A stretch of 64,000 nt of DNA from Oscillibacter valericigenes (GTDB lineage: Bacteria > Bacillota > Clostridia > Oscillospirales > Oscillospiraceae): assembly GCF_021531315.1 (NCBI RefSeq), contig NZ_JAFBIQ010000003.1, positions 1 through 64,000 on the forward strand, written 5' to 3'. The notes beneath the pieces are model-generated. The model did no database searches. It saw nothing but the letters and a program-made list of their open reading frames with translations, and was not told where the DNA came from. This document shows positions 50,473 through 62,281 of the stretch, piece by piece (positions within the stretch are counted from its first letter, which is position 1; every line of letters starts with the position of its first letter). Position numbers and translations under genes: made by a program.

Positions 50473-51369
50473 ATGAAAATGTCTCTGCGAAACAGTATTC
50501 TCTTGCTGCTGACGGCGATGCTGCTGACGGTATCGGCCCTTGCCGACTCAGGGCCGAAGCCCCAGCTGACGGTGCGGGTAAAAAGCGCGCCGGACGAGCC
50601 GTATTACCTCGACCTGCTGGCCGAGGGGGCGTTTGAGCACGAGGACGATGTCGATTACAGCGGCGTCGACTGGAGCTACCACGGCGAAAAGCGTGCGCTG
50701 CTCGACGACGGGCTGCTCGAGGCCATGCGCGCGGCGGTGCCCGAGGGCTGGCACGCCTGCACCGCGCAGGGCACCAACGGTGCGCCCATGTGGGGCGACC
50801 TGATCGGCAGCGACGCAGGCGGCGCAAGGCTGCACAGCTTCCGTTACTATGGCGTACCGGATACATATCGGATCATTCTGGTAACAAAGAGCGGCGAGAG
50901 CTGGGTGTCCGATACGCTGCACCGCGCGACGCTGCAATCGAGCGTGAGGGTGGACTGGGCGAAAAGGACCGCGAGCGCGCCGAGCGCGGCGGTTGCCTAT
51001 CTGCTGCAATTTTTCTGCACCCTCCTCCCTACCCTGCTCATTGAGGGCGTACTGCTGCTCGCCTTCGGCTATCGGAGCCGCCGGAGCTTGCTGGTGTTTC
51101 TGCTCGTGAACCTTGTGACGCAGGGCGGCTTTGCGGTCTTCCTTGCCGTGACGGTGCTCAACCACGGCGTGAGCGGCTGGTCGCTGCTCTTCTACCTCCC
51201 CATTGAGCTGATCATCACGGTGGTCGAGCTGCTTGCCTACCGCTGGCTGCTGACGGAGAAGAGCCGAGGGCGCGCGATGGGCTACGCCGTCGTCGCAAAT
51301 GTCTGCTCGGCTGTGGTGGGGCTTTGGCTCATTGACCCGCTGTGGCATTTTATCGCGAGCATTTCTTAA
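50473..51369 (+). CDS. Membrane protein with N-terminal exported domain, unknown
   Basis: A 298-residue protein. A signal peptide (1 to about 23, ending SALAD) precedes an exported domain of about 135 residues, with pairs of acidic residues and aromatic strands (LHSFRYYGVPDTYRIILVT), then four membrane helices (about 170-295) joined by short basic loops (YRSRRS, TEKSRGRAMG). No family comes to mind; an extracellular sensor or binding domain feeding a membrane bundle is a fair description. I start it at 50473 after AAAGGAG; the frame opens 67 codons earlier inside nagZ. It follows nagZ by 103 bases and may be co-transcribed. Confidence 0.82.
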   Translation: MKMSLRNSILLLLTAMLLTVSALADSGPKPQLTVRVKSAPDEPYYLDLLAEGAFEHEDDVDYSGVDWSYHGEKRALLDDGLLEAMRAAVPEGWHACTAQGTNGAPMWGDLIGSDAGGARLHSFRYYGVPDTYRIILVTKSGESWVSDTLHRATLQSSVRVDWAKRTASAPSAAVAYLLQFFCTLLPTLLIEGVLLLAFGYRSRRSLLVFLLVNLVTQGGFAVFLAVTVLNHGVSGWSLLFYLPIELIITVVELLAYRWLLTEKSRGRAMGYAVVANVCSAVVGLWLIDPLWHFIASIS

Positions 51370-51420
51370 AGGCGATTATGCGCGCCGAGCGCGGGCGCGG
51401 GAACGAAAGGAATTTTTTGC

Positions 51421-52569
51421 ATGGAAACCGAAAAGCTATTCTACGCCGACCCCTTTCTGACGGAATTTGACGCGCGGGTGCTTGCCTGCGAGGAGGAAAA
51501 GGGCGGCTATGCCGTGGTGCTCGACCGCACGGCGTTCTATCCCGAGGGCGGCGGGCAGCCGTATGACACCGGCGTGCTCGGCGGCGTCGAGGTAAGCGAG
51601 GTACATGAAAAGGCGGGCGTCGTCACGCACAAATGCGCCGCTCCCCTGCCCGTTGGCGAGACGGTGCATGGGAAGCTCGATTGGGCGCGGCGCTTCGACC
51701 ACATGCAGCAGCACTCCGGCGAGCACATCTGCTCGGGGCTGATCTGCGCGCGCTACGGCTGCGACAATGTGGGCTTTCACATGGGCGCGGAGAGCGTGAC
51801 CATCGACTTCAACGCCGACATTCCGTGGGAGGAGCTGTTGGAGCTCGAGGCGGCAGCGAACCGATATATCTATGAGGATCACGCCATCGACATTCAGCTC
51901 CACCGCGGCGCGGAGCTGGACGCGATCGACTACCGGAGCAAAAAGGCGCTCGAGGGCGACGTGCGCATCGTGACCTTCCCAGAGGCGGACTGCTGCGCCT
52001 GCTGCGGCACGCACGTTGCGCGGAGCGGGCAGGTCGGCATTGTGAAGTTCCTTTCGGTGCAGAAATTCCGCGAGGGCGTGCGCATCGAGCTGCTGTGCGG
52101 CGGGCGGGCATACCGCTATCTTTCCGCCTGCTGGGCGCAGGACGTGGCGGCCGCGCAGGCGCTCTCCGTCAAGCCGACGGCTGCCGCTGCGGCGGTCGAG
52201 CGCTTGCAGGGCGAGCTTTCCGCGCTCAAGCTGCGCTGCGCAAAATTGGAGGAGAGCGTGTTTGCGGGCGTCGCGGCGCGGTATGCGGGCAGCGGCGATG
52301 TGCTGCTCTTTGAGGACGAGATGAGCGGCGACAGCGTGCGCAGGCTCTGCGACGCGGTGGCGGAGACCTGCGGCGGGCGCTGCGCGGTGTTCGCCGGCGC
52401 GGGCAGTGCGTGGAAGTACGCCATCGGGCAGCGCGGGGGCGATCTGCGGGGGCTGACGAAGGAGCTGAACGCGGCGCTTTCCGGGCGCGGCGGCGGCAAG
52501 CCCGAGTTCGTGCAGGGCAGCGTCGGCGCGGAGCGCGGCGCCATTGAGAGCTTCTTTGCGGAAAAGTGA
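51421..52569 (+). CDS. alaX: Alanyl-tRNA editing protein AlaX (long form)
   Basis: A 382-residue free-standing editing factor that hydrolyses Ser-tRNA-Ala. The N-terminal part (YPEGGGQPYDTG) resembles the AlaRS editing core entry; zinc ligands are in HMQQHSGEH (about 98-106) and in CCACCGTH near residue 200. After a helical linker with heptads (about 262-290), a DHHA1-type C-terminal domain ends in GGGKPEFVQGS. The order matches AlaX-L proteins. It sits just before the T-box leader of glyS but is not under its control. Confidence 0.93.
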   Translation: METEKLFYADPFLTEFDARVLACEEEKGGYAVVLDRTAFYPEGGGQPYDTGVLGGVEVSEVHEKAGVVTHKCAAPLPVGETVHGKLDWARRFDHMQQHSGEHICSGLICARYGCDNVGFHMGAESVTIDFNADIPWEELLELEAAANRYIYEDHAIDIQLHRGAELDAIDYRSKKALEGDVRIVTFPEADCCACCGTHVARSGQVGIVKFLSVQKFREGVRIELLCGGRAYRYLSACWAQDVAAAQALSVKPTAAAAAVERLQGELSALKLRCAKLEESVFAGVAARYAGSGDVLLFEDEMSGDSVRRLCDAVAETCGGRCAVFAGAGSAWKYAIGQRGGDLRGLTKELNAALSGRGGGKPEFVQGSVGAERGAIESFFAEK

Positions 52570-52570
52570 C

Positions 52571-52599
52571 TTGACAAGCGCGGCGCGGCGTGCTATGCT
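52571..52599 (+). promoter_or_regulatory. Promoter for the T-box/glyS transcript
   Basis: A perfect TTGACA (52571-52576), a 17-bp spacer and TATGCT (52594-52599). It begins two bases after the alaX stop codon. Confidence 0.8.
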
Positions 52600-52605
52600 A
52601 CGCAC

Positions 52606-52835
52606 AACAAAAGGCTGTGAGAAAGAGGCTTTTTCTTGCTGCGTTTCAGAGAGGGGACGGTCGGTGCGAGTCCCCGCGCGAGAGGAAAAGCGGCGCTTTT
52701 GAGCCGCGCGGCGGAAATGCCGCGCCGGTCCCCGCCGTTATCGGGAATGAAGTGCCCCGCCTCCAACGGGGAATTCAGGTGGAACCACGGACATTATGTT
52801 CGCCCTGAGCCGAATACCGGCTCAGGGCGTTTTTT
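52606..52835 (+). ncRNA. Glycine T-box riboswitch with terminator
   Basis: The leader of glyS. AGAGAG near 52650 and GGTCGGTGCGAGTCC form the conserved stem I upper region; a G/C-rich stem III follows; AGGTGGAACCACGG (52777-52790) is the T-box proper; CGCCCTGAGCCG pairs with CGGCTCAGGGCG (52801-52829) and T6 ends the terminator. Uncharged tRNA would pair with TGGA in the T-box; this suits UCCA ends, as in tRNA-Gly. Several GGC triplets lie on the 3' side of stem I, for example 52692-52694; I could not fix the specifier with certainty. Confidence 0.93.
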
Positions 52836-52880
52836 CTGCGAAAAAGCGCATGGGCCACCAAACGAAAAGGAGAAGAAAGC

Positions 52881-54323
52881 ATGAAAAACACCGAAAAGAC
52901 GATGGAAAAGATCGTCGCCCTGTGCAAAAACCGCGGCTTTGTGTTCCCCGGCAGCGAGATCTACGGCGGCCTTGCCAACACTTGGGACTACGGTCCCTTG
53001 GGCGCGGAGCTGAAGAAGAACATCAAGAACGCCTGGTGGAAGAAGTTCGTGCAGGAGAACCCCTACAACGTGGGCCTCGACGCGGCAATTTTGATGAACC
53101 CGCAGACCTGGGTCGCGAGCGGACACCTCAGCGGCTTCTCCGATCCCCTGATGGACTGCCGCGAGTGCCACGAGCGCTTCCGCGCGGATAAGCTCATCGA
53201 GGACTGGTGCGCCGAGAACAGCTTTGTGCTGCCCAAGCCCATCGACGCCTTCTCGCAGGCCGAGATGAAGGATTTTGTCGAGGAGCACAACATTCCCTGC
53301 CCCACCTGCGGCAAGCACAACTTCACCGACATCCGTCAGTTCAACCTGATGTTCAAGACCTTCCAGGGCGTCACCGAGGACGCGAAAAACACCGTCTATC
53401 TCCGTCCCGAGACGGCGCAGGGCATTTTCGTCAACTTCAATAACGTCCAGCGCACGACGCGCAAGAAGCTGCCCTTCGGCATCGGACAGATCGGCAAGAG
53501 CTTCCGTAACGAGATTACCCCGGGCAACTTCATCTTCCGCGTGCGCGAGTTTGAGCAGATGGAGCTGGAATTCTTCTGCAAGCCCGGCACCGACCTTGAG
53601 TGGTTCAACTACTGGCGTACCTTCTGCCACAACTGGCTGCTCGCCATCGGCCTGAAGGATGAGAACCTACGCCTGCGCGACCACGATCCCGAGGAGCTGT
53701 GCTTCTACTCCAAGGCGACGACGGACTTCGAGTTCCTCTTCCCCTTTGGCTGGGGCGAGCTGTGGGGCGTTGCCGACCGCACGGATTATGACCTCACGCA
53801 GCACCAGAACACGAGCGGCGAAAAGCTGGTCTACCGCGAGGGCGAGGGCAAGGACATGGTGGAGTATATCCCCTATGTTATCGAGCCGAGCCTCGGCGTG
53901 GAGCGCAGCGTGCTGGCCGTTTTGTGCGACGCCTACGACGAGGAGGTCGTGGGGCAGGACAAGAACGGCAAGGACGATGTGCGCATCGTGCTGCACTTCC
54001 ATCCCGCGCTCGCGCCCTTCAAGGCCGCCATCCTGCCGCTGAGCAAGAAGGAGGTCCTTACCGGCCCCGCGCAGGAGCTGTATGCCGAGCTGAGCAAGGA
54101 GTTCATGGTCGATTACGACGAGACCGGCTCGATCGGCAAGCGCTATCGCCGCGAGGACGAGATCGGCACGCCGTATTGCATCACCTTTGACTTTGAGACC
54201 GTCGGCGACGAGAACACGCCCGCCGACCACTGCGTGACCGTACGCGAGCGCGACACGATGCAGCAGGTGCGTATGCCGATCTCCGAGGTGAAGGATTATC
54301 TGCGCGAGAAGTGCGCGTTCTGA
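52881..54323 (+). CDS. glyS: Glycyl-tRNA synthetase, class II dimeric
   Basis: A 480-residue single-chain GlyRS of the type shared with archaea and eukaryotes, as opposed to the two-subunit Gly[24 protein letters not shown] is the classic opening; CRECHERF and CPTCGKHNF make a zinc-ribbon pair; motif 2 is [21 protein letters not shown]; motif 3 includes [10 protein letters not shown]; the anticodon-binding domain follows from about 380. Expression depends on the T-box leader. It ends in a strong terminator shared with rnhA. Confidence 0.96.
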   Translation: MKNTEKTMEKIVALCKNRGFVFPGSEIYGGLANTWDYGPLGAELKKNIKNAWWKKFVQENPYNVGLDAAILMNPQTWVASGHLSGFSDPLMDCRECHERFRADKLIEDWCAENSFVLPKPIDAFSQAEMKDFVEEHNIPCPTCGKHNFTDIRQFNLMFKTFQGVTEDAKNTVYLRPETAQGIFVNFNNVQRTTRKKLPFGIGQIGKSFRNEITPGNFIFRVREFEQMELEFFCKPGTDLEWFNYWRTFCHNWLLAIGLKDENLRLRDHDPEELCFYSKATTDFEFLFPFGWGELWGVADRTDYDLTQHQNTSGEKLVYREGEGKDMVEYIPYVIEPSLGVERSVLAVLCDAYDEEVVGQDKNGKDDVRIVLHFHPALAPFKAAILPLSKKEVLTGPAQELYAELSKEFMVDYDETGSIGKRYRREDEIGTPYCITFDFETVGDENTPADHCVTVRERDTMQQVRMPISEVKDYLREKCAF

Positions 54324-54354
54324 GAGAATTTTGCCGCTGACGGCGGCACACAAT

Positions 54355-54382
54355 AAAAAGAGGGCCGAAAGGCCCTCTTTTT
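54355..54382. terminator. Bidirectional terminator between glyS and rnhA
   Basis: AAAAAGAGGGCC and GGCCCTCTTTTT pair perfectly with a GAAA loop. Confidence 0.92.
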
Positions 54383-54420
54383 GATGCAAATAGTATGGGT
54401 TGCCGCGCGGGGGCGCGGCT

Positions 54421-54858
54421 TTATTTGAACTTCCGGCTCTCCGCGACGGCGAGCTCGTCGCAGCGGTTGTTGTATTCGTTCTCGGCGTGGCCCTTGACCC
54501 AATGGCAGCGGAGGTCGTGCGCAGCGACGAGCGGGAGAAGCTGCTCCCAAAGGTCCACGTTCAGCGCGGGCTTTTTGTCGCTCTTGACCCAGCCCTTTTT
54601 CTGCCAGCCGTAGACCCAGCCCTTGCTCAAGGCGTCGATGACATACTTGGAGTCGGAGTACAGCTCGACCGCGCAGGGCTCCTTGAGCAGGCGGAGCGCC
54701 TCGATGACGGCGGTGAGCTCCATGCGGTTGTTGGTGGTCTGCGCCGCGCCGCCGGAAAGCTCGCGCTCGTGCGCGCCGTAGCGCAGCACCGCGCCCCATC
54801 CCCCCGGCCCCGGGTTGCCGCTGCACGCGCCGTCTGTATAAATGGTAACGGTTTTCAC
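54421..54858 (-). CDS. rnhA: Ribonuclease HI
   Basis: Cleaves RNA in RNA-DNA hybrids. The 145 residues carry the catalytic carboxylates D9 ([15 protein letters not shown]), E47 (NNRMELTA), D69 (YSDSKYV) and D134 (RCDELA), plus the basic protrusion [14 protein letters not shown]. It resembles the E. coli RnhA type. The start codon is GTG. It is the last gene of a four-gene minus-strand run with three small genes of unknown role. Confidence 0.95.
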   Translation of the reverse strand: MKTVTIYTDGACSGNPGPGGWGAVLRYGAHERELSGGAAQTTNNRMELTAVIEALRLLKEPCAVELYSDSKYVIDALSKGWVYGWQKKGWVKSDKKPALNVDLWEQLLPLVAAHDLRCHWVKGHAENEYNNRCDELAVAESRKFK

Positions 54859-54871
54859 TGTGGGCCTCCGT

Positions 54872-55381
54872 TCAGATGTGCGCGTGGCGGGATTTGACGC
54901 GCTCGACGCGCTGGAGGTATTCGTCGCGGTCGAGAATACCTGCGTCGTAGAGCACCTTCAGGCTCTCCAAGCGGCCCTCGCAGCTATCGACGCCCGCGGC
55001 ATGGACGCGCAGGGCGTCTGCCTGCTGGCGGCGCGCCTCCGCCCATCGTTTTTCGCTGTGGCGGCGCTCGGCGGCGTGCTCACGCGCCTGCTCGGCGGCG
55101 GCATCGCGCGGCTCATGGCGGCGAAATTTCTTACCCCATACATTCGTCTCGTCTGAAGCACTGCCGCCTTCAAAGGTGCGGCGAAGCTCCGCGGCGGAGA
55201 GGGGCGTCTTCTTTTCCCTGTTGCGATCGACGGCGGGCCGATTGAGCGTTTCCGCCCACTCTGCGCTCGTGGGGCCGACATTTTTCGTTTCCTTTTCTGT
55301 TTTTTCGTCCTTCTCCGAATTCTTTATGGCGGACTTGACGAGGGCATAGCCGATGGCAAAGAGTAGCATTAAAAATCTCAT
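54872..55381 (-). CDS. SHOCT-domain protein with N-terminal membrane segment
   Basis: A 169-residue protein. It starts with a short hydrophobic segment ([14 protein letters not shown]), followed by a long charged, Lys/Glu/Arg-rich middle (30-135) and a C-terminal SHOCT-type helical hairpin ([20 protein letters not shown]). SHOCT modules are short C-terminal oligomerisation helices found in many unrelated proteins. The start follows AAAGGAG. The neighbour upstream ends with a second SHOCT module, so the two may interact through these ends (inference). Confidence 0.75.
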   Translation of the reverse strand: MRFLMLLFAIGYALVKSAIKNSEKDEKTEKETKNVGPTSAEWAETLNRPAVDRNREKKTPLSAAELRRTFEGGSASDETNVWGKKFRRHEPRDAAAEQAREHAAERRHSEKRWAEARRQQADALRVHAAGVDSCEGRLESLKVLYDAGILDRDEYLQRVERVKSRHAHI

Positions 55382-55394
55382 GTGTCCGCTCCTT

Positions 55395-55757
55395 TCAAAG
55401 CTCGCCGAGAATGTCGCGGCGCTTGGCCTCATACTCCTCGGCGGTGATGAGGCTGCGGTCATAGAGGCTTTTCAGCTCCGTCAGCCGCGCCTGCGCATCG
55501 GAGCCGCCGCGGGGCGTGGGCGCATCCTCGTCCGTGATCTCGTAGCCGCCCATTCTGACCTTGCCTGCGGCGACAAGAAAATTATAAATCCCCATGCCGA
55601 AGGCCAGCAGGCACCAAAGGACCGTGAAGGCCGTGATGGCCGGGTCGAAGCCTATGGGCATCACAAAAAGGCCGAAGCAGCCCATGATGCAGGCGACGAT
55701 GCCGCCGAAGATGCTCTCGCCCCTGGTCGGGCGGCGGGTGATGCGCCGTCTTCTCAT
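55395..55757 (-). CDS. Two-helix membrane protein with SHOCT domain
   Basis: A 120-residue protein with a basic N-terminus (MRRRRITRRPTRGE), two membrane helices (about 18-38 and 44-63), a short linker rich in Gly/Asp, and a C-terminal SHOCT hairpin (AQARLTELKSLYDRSLITAE). The ATG at 55757 follows GAGGAGG. It starts one base after the stop codon of the previous gene (TGAgATG), which points to translational coupling. Function unknown. Confidence 0.75.
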   Translation of the reverse strand: MRRRRITRRPTRGESIFGGIVACIMGCFGLFVMPIGFDPAITAFTVLWCLLAFGMGIYNFLVAAGKVRMGGYEITDEDAPTPRGGSDAQARLTELKSLYDRSLITAEEYEAKRRDILGEL

Positions 55758-55758
55758 C

Positions 55759-55953
55759 TCATACCTCCTCAGTCGGTTCCTCAGACGCAGTGTGCATACT
55801 GCCCTGAATATCGGGGTCTTCATCGAGCGCCGGCTTGCGCTTGCCCTGCCACTTTGCGCGGCGCTCGTCCTCCGCGGGGCCTACGCCGCTGCCGATGAGC
55901 TTGCCGAAGGCGGCGAAGGCAAGGAGCAGAACGGCGATCAGAAGGTACTTCAT
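55759..55953 (-). CDS. Small single-pass membrane protein, unknown
   Basis: A 64-residue protein with one N-terminal membrane helix (YLLIAVLLLAFAAFGKLIG) and an acidic, Ser/Thr-rich tail. Ribosome site AAAGGAG is well placed. It is the first gene of the small-gene run. No family is recognisable at this size; the case for it as a real gene rests on the ribosome site, tight spacing and the downstream coupled genes. Confidence 0.65.
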   Translation of the reverse strand: MKYLLIAVLLLAFAAFGKLIGSGVGPAEDERRAKWQGKRKPALDEDPDIQGSMHTASEEPTEEV

Positions 55954-56003
55954 GGCGTCTTCTCCTTTCTTCGTTTGGTGGGTCTTGGTGGTTTCCTATC
56001 CAC

Positions 56004-56032
56004 AGTATCGCAGAAAAAGAGGAAAAAGTCTA
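56004..56032 (-). promoter_or_regulatory. Promoter for the SHOCT-rnhA run
   Basis: On the minus strand TAGACT (56027-56032), a 17-bp spacer and GATACT preceded by TGC (56004-56009). A CTATCCACA DnaA-box-like site (55996-56004) abuts the -10 element. Confidence 0.45.
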
Positions 56033-56040
56033 CAAAAATA

Positions 56041-56070
56041 AAGTTGCGCCGAAAAATTTCGGCGCAACTT
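56041..56070 (-). terminator. Terminator after gyrA
   Basis: AAGTTGCGCCGAAA pairs with TTTCGGCGCAACTT, followed on the minus strand by TATTTTTG. Confidence 0.85.
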
Positions 56071-56086
56071 CTATTTTACACCGCCC

Positions 56087-58615
56087 TTACTCCGCGGGAT
56101 TTTCCACAGGGTCGGGGATTTCTGTGGGCGCAGCGTCGGACGCGGGCGCGTCCTCGTGCTCGGCGAGCGCCATGGAGATGACCTGATCGCCCTCCTCCTT
56201 AAAGCGCATGACGATGACGCCCTGCGTGGCGCGGCCTGTGGAGCGGATGTCCGCGACGGGGGTGCGGATCAAAATGCCCGCGCGGGTGACGAGGAGCAGG
56301 TCCTCGCTGCCGTCCACGACCTTGACGCCCACGACGCCGCCGGTCTTTTCCGTAACCATATAGTTCTTGATGCCGAGGCCGCCGCGGTTGGTAATGCGGT
56401 ATTCCTCGACCGGTGTCTGCTTGCCGAAGCCGTTGGCGGTGATGGAGAGAACCTGCTTGCCCTCCTGCGCACGCTCCGCGCCGACGACATAGTCGCCCGC
56501 GCGCAGGCGGATGCCGCGCACGCCCATGGCAGTGCGGCCCATGGCGCGCACATCGGTCTCGTCAAAGACGCAGGCCATGCCGTCGTGCGTGGCGATGAGG
56601 ATACGCTGGCTGCCGTCGGTCTCGCGGACGCTCACCAACTCGTCGCCCTCGTCGAGATTCAGCGCGCGGATGCCGTTACTGCGCAGGTTCTTGAGCGTTT
56701 CGACCGGCAGGCGCTTGACTGTGCCGTGGCGCGTGACCATGGTGAGGTAAAGCTCCTCGCCGCCCGCCTCGCGGTAGTGGAGCATCGCCTGCACGCGCTC
56801 GCCGCTCTCGACCGGGATGATGTTGATGATGTTGGTACCCTTGGCCGCCTTGCCGCTCTCTGGGATCTGATAGCCCTTTTTGCGGTAGACCTTGCCGGTA
56901 TCGGTAAAGAAGAGGATATAGTCGTGCGTGGAGGCGGTGAAGACATCGACGACGGTGTCCTCCTCGCGGGTGGTGATGCCCTTTTTCCCCATGCCGCCCT
57001 TGCCCTGCGCGGCATACTCGCTTGCGCTCGTGCGCTTGATGTAGCCGTTTTGGGTGAGGGTGAAGACGCACTGCTCCTCCTCGATGAGGTCCTCGATGTC
57101 GATCTCGTCCTCGACATCCTGAATTTCGGTGCGGCGCTCGTCGCCGTACTTTTCGCGGATTTCAATGAGCTCGTCCTTGAGGACGCCGCGCAGCATCGTC
57201 TCATTGGAGAGGAGCTCGACAAAGTAGGCGATGCGCTTTTCCAGTTCGTCGTACTCCGCCTGAAGCTTTTCGCGGTCGAGGCCTTGCAGGGCCTTGAGGC
57301 GCATTTCAAGAATGGCCTGCGCCTGAATGTCGGAGAGCGAAAAGCGCGCCATGAGCTTTTCCTTGGCGTCGTCGTAGCTGGTGCGGATGATGTGGATGAC
57401 CTCGTCGATATTGTCCTGCGCGATGAGGAGGCCCTGAAGCAGATGCTCGCGCTCGCGCGCTTTTTTGAGGTCGTACTGCGTGCGGCGGGTGATGAGCTGC
57501 TCCTGATAGGCAAGGTACTCGTCGAGAATGTGGCGCAGGGAAAGAATTTTCGGCTGCTTTTGGTTATCGACCAGCGCGAGCATATTGATGGCAAAGCTGG
57601 TCTGGAGCTGCGTTTGGGCAAAGAGGCGGTTTAAAACGACCTGCGGGTTCGCGTCGCGCTTGACCTCGATGACGATGCGCATACCTGTGCGGTCGGTCTC
57701 GTCGCGGATGTCGGAGATCCCCTCCAACCGCTTGTCGTTGACCTGATCGGCCATGCTCTTGATGAGCATACGCTTGTTGACCTGATAGGGAAGCTCGGTG
57801 ACGATGATGCGCACGCGGTCCTTGCCGAAGTCTTCAAATTCCGTGCGGGCGCGGAGGATGAGCTTGCCGCGGCCTGTGGCGTAGGCGGCGCGGATGCCCG
57901 CGCGCCCCATGATGATGCCGCGCGTCGGGAAGTCGGGGCCTGTGACATGCTGCATGAGGTCGGCAAGCGTCGCCTCGGGATCGTCGAGCACGCAAATGCA
58001 GGCGTTGATGACCTCGGTGAGGTTGTGCGGCGGGATATTGGTCGCCATGCCGACGGCAATGCCGCTCGAGCCGTTGACAAGCAGGTTCGGGAAGCGGCTC
58101 GGGAGCACGCGCGGCTCCTTGCGGGACTCATCAAAGTTGGGGTCCCAGTCGACCGTTTCCTTGTCGATGTCGCGCAGCATTTCGTTCGCGAGCTTGGACA
58201 TACGCGCCTCGGTGTAGCGGTAGGCCGCGGGGGGGTCGCCATCGACCGAGCCGAAGTTGCCGTGGCCGTCGACGAGCATATAGCGCATGGAAAAGTCCTG
58301 CGCGAGACGCACGAGGGCGTCGTAGACCGATGCGTCGCCATGGGGGTGATAGCGGCCGAGCACATCGCCGACGCAGGTGGCGGATTTCTTGAAGGGCTTG
58401 TCGCTCGTCAAGCCGTCCTCATACATGGCGTAGAGAATGCGGCGGTGGACGGGCTTGAGGCCGTCGCGCACATCGGGCAGGGCGCGGCCGACGATGACGG
58501 ACATGGCGTATTCGATATAGGAGGACTTCATCTCGTGCACGAGCTCGCTCGTGACGATCTTCTGGTCGGGAAAGCGAATGTCCTCGGGCTTGTAGTCTAC
58601 ATTTTTATGAGCCAT
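56087..58615 (-). CDS. gyrA: DNA gyrase subunit A
   Basis: An 842-residue GyrA. The winged-helix domain carries R133-Y134 in [11 protein letters not shown], the tyrosine that cuts DNA. The quinolone-determining segment reads [10 protein letters not shown], so the residue at E. coli position 83 is alanine (A95) rather than serine or threonine. The C-terminal pinwheel contains a degenerate GyrA box (QGKGGMG), and the acidic tail ends in Glu/Pro-rich sequence. It follows gyrB by 20 bases in one operon. Coding sequence is C-rich at third positions despite high expected expression. Confidence 0.96.
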   Translation of the reverse strand: MAHKNVDYKPEDIRFPDQKIVTSELVHEMKSSYIEYAMSVIVGRALPDVRDGLKPVHRRILYAMYEDGLTSDKPFKKSATCVGDVLGRYHPHGDASVYDALVRLAQDFSMRYMLVDGHGNFGSVDGDPPAAYRYTEARMSKLANEMLRDIDKETVDWDPNFDESRKEPRVLPSRFPNLLVNGSSGIAVGMATNIPPHNLTEVINACICVLDDPEATLADLMQHVTGPDFPTRGIIMGRAGIRAAYATGRGKLILRARTEFEDFGKDRVRIIVTELPYQVNKRMLIKSMADQVNDKRLEGISDIRDETDRTGMRIVIEVKRDANPQVVLNRLFAQTQLQTSFAINMLALVDNQKQPKILSLRHILDEYLAYQEQLITRRTQYDLKKAREREHLLQGLLIAQDNIDEVIHIIRTSYDDAKEKLMARFSLSDIQAQAILEMRLKALQGLDREKLQAEYDELEKRIAYFVELLSNETMLRGVLKDELIEIREKYGDERRTEIQDVEDEIDIEDLIEEEQCVFTLTQNGYIKRTSASEYAAQGKGGMGKKGITTREEDTVVDVFTASTHDYILFFTDTGKVYRKKGYQIPESGKAAKGTNIINIIPVESGERVQAMLHYREAGGEELYLTMVTRHGTVKRLPVETLKNLRSNGIRALNLDEGDELVSVRETDGSQRILIATHDGMACVFDETDVRAMGRTAMGVRGIRLRAGDYVVGAERAQEGKQVLSITANGFGKQTPVEEYRITNRGGLGIKNYMVTEKTGGVVGVKVVDGSEDLLLVTRAGILIRTPVADIRSTGRATQGVIVMRFKEEGDQVISMALAEHEDAPASDAAPTEIPDPVENPAE

Positions 58616-58635
58616 TTTATTGTGTCCTCCCTTCC

Positions 58636-60944
<2,309 letters not shown>

Positions 60945-60945
60945 T

Positions 60946-62049
60946 TCAGACCACCCTTCCGTTTTCGACATGGAGGACCTTGCCGCCGAGCAGGGACTCT
61001 AATCTGTCCTCCTCGCAGCAGGTGATGAAGACCTGACCGCCTGAGATGCGGTTCAAAACAAATTCCTGCCGGCGGGGGTCGAGCTCGGAGAGCACATCAT
61101 CGAGCAGGAGGACGGGCGAAAAGCCCGTCAGCTCGCGGAAAATGTCGCGCTCGGCGAGCTTCAAGGCAAGCGCCGCGGTGCGCGTCTGCCCCTGCGAGGA
61201 ATAGGCGCGGGCGGCGGTGCCGCCGATGGAGACGGCGAGATCGTCCTTATGCGGACCCGAGAGGCACAGGCGCGAGGCCAGCTCGGCGCGGTAGTGCTCG
61301 CGCTGGTGCGCCATGAGCTGCTCGAAAACCACCTCCTGCGGGGCAAGAGGATCGGCGACGGTGCCGACCGTTTCATAACGGAGCATAAGCTCTTCCCTGC
61401 CGCCGGAGCATTCGCGGTGGGCGCTCGCGGCATAATCCGCAAGGAGCCTGCAAAAGCGCGCGCGGTAGTAGATGAGCACCGCGCCGCACTGCGCCATGCG
61501 GAGATTGAAGTCCGGCAGGGCGTCGAGCAGCGAGGGGTGTTCCTCCGCGTCGCGCAGGATGCGGGTCTTGTGCTCATAGAGGCGGTTATATTCGCCCAGC
61601 GTTTCGGCGTAGCGCGGGCGGAGCTGAGAGAGCGCAAGGTCCATGAAGCGGCGGCGTGCCGACGCGCCGTCGCGGATGAGCAGGAGGTCGTCAGGACAGA
61701 AATAGACCGTGTTGAGGACGCCCGAAAGCTCACCCGCCTTTTTGCAGGGGACGCGGTTGACGCTCATCTTCCGGCGCTTGCCGCGGGAGAGCTCGATCTC
61801 CACGGAAAAGTCGCGGCTGCGGGAAAAGACACTGCCCGTAAGCTTTGCCGCATCGGCGCTAAAGGAGATCATCTCCTTGTCCGCGCGGGCACGGGGCGAG
61901 TGGGCGCAGGAGAGGTAGACGGCGGCCTCTAAGAGGTTCGTTTTGCCCTGCGCGTTTTCGCCGACGATGACATTGACCGAGGGGTCGAAGGTCACGCGCT
62001 CGCTCTCGTAGTTGCGGAAATGCTCGAGCGTGAGGGAGTCAAGACGCAT
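60946..62049 (-). CDS. recF: DNA replication and repair protein RecF
   Basis: A 367-residue SMC-like ATPase that helps load RecA at gaps. Walker A is GENAQGKTNLLEA (30-42), the signature is YSSQGQTRTAALALKLAE and Walker B is VLLLDDVLSELD. I start it at 62049 (MRLDSLTLEHFRNYESE); an in-frame TTG lies upstream at 62076 but family members start here. It overlaps the 3' end of the S4 gene by 11 bases, as often found in this cluster. Confidence 0.95.
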   Translation of the reverse strand: MRLDSLTLEHFRNYESERVTFDPSVNVIVGENAQGKTNLLEAAVYLSCAHSPRARADKEMISFSADAAKLTGSVFSRSRDFSVEIELSRGKRRKMSVNRVPCKKAGELSGVLNTVYFCPDDLLLIRDGASARRRFMDLALSQLRPRYAETLGEYNRLYEHKTRILRDAEEHPSLLDALPDFNLRMAQCGAVLIYYRARFCRLLADYAASAHRECSGGREELMLRYETVGTVADPLAPQEVVFEQLMAHQREHYRAELASRLCLSGPHKDDLAVSIGGTAARAYSSQGQTRTAALALKLAERDIFRELTGFSPVLLLDDVLSELDPRRQEFVLNRISGGQVFITCCEEDRLESLLGGKVLHVENGRVV

Positions 62050-62254
62050 GGCTGACGGTGAGCTCGCGGTTTTCAAAGGTGACGATGTCGCCCGGGCGGA
62101 GCTTTTTGCCGCGCTGCGTACAAATCTCTCCGTTGACCTTGACCTCGCCGTCTAAAATGCGGAGCTTGGCCTCGCCGCCGGTGGAGACGAGATCGGCGAG
62201 TTTCAAAAGATCCTGGAGCTTGATAAATTCGGTGGTGATGGGAATGGTGGTCAT
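62039..62254 (-). CDS. yaaA: S4-domain protein YaaA/YlmH-like
   Basis: A 71-residue S4 RNA-binding protein (FIKLQDLLKLADLVSTGGEA, VNGEICTQRGKKLRPGD). The B. subtilis homologue YaaA sits in the same place between dnaN and recF; it has been linked to 50S assembly. Starts behind AGAGG. Its last codons overlap recF. Confidence 0.92.
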   Translation of the reverse strand: MTTIPITTEFIKLQDLLKLADLVSTGGEAKLRILDGEVKVNGEICTQRGKKLRPGDIVTFENRELTVSHAS

Positions 62255-62281
62255 AAAGGGACCTCTTTTCTTCTTATTGCG

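Noticed and set aside
52606-52776. Cobalamin-type riboswitch in the G/C-rich glyS leader
   Set aside because: Some segments look similar, but there is no B12 box, and the T-box sequence and terminator explain the leader.
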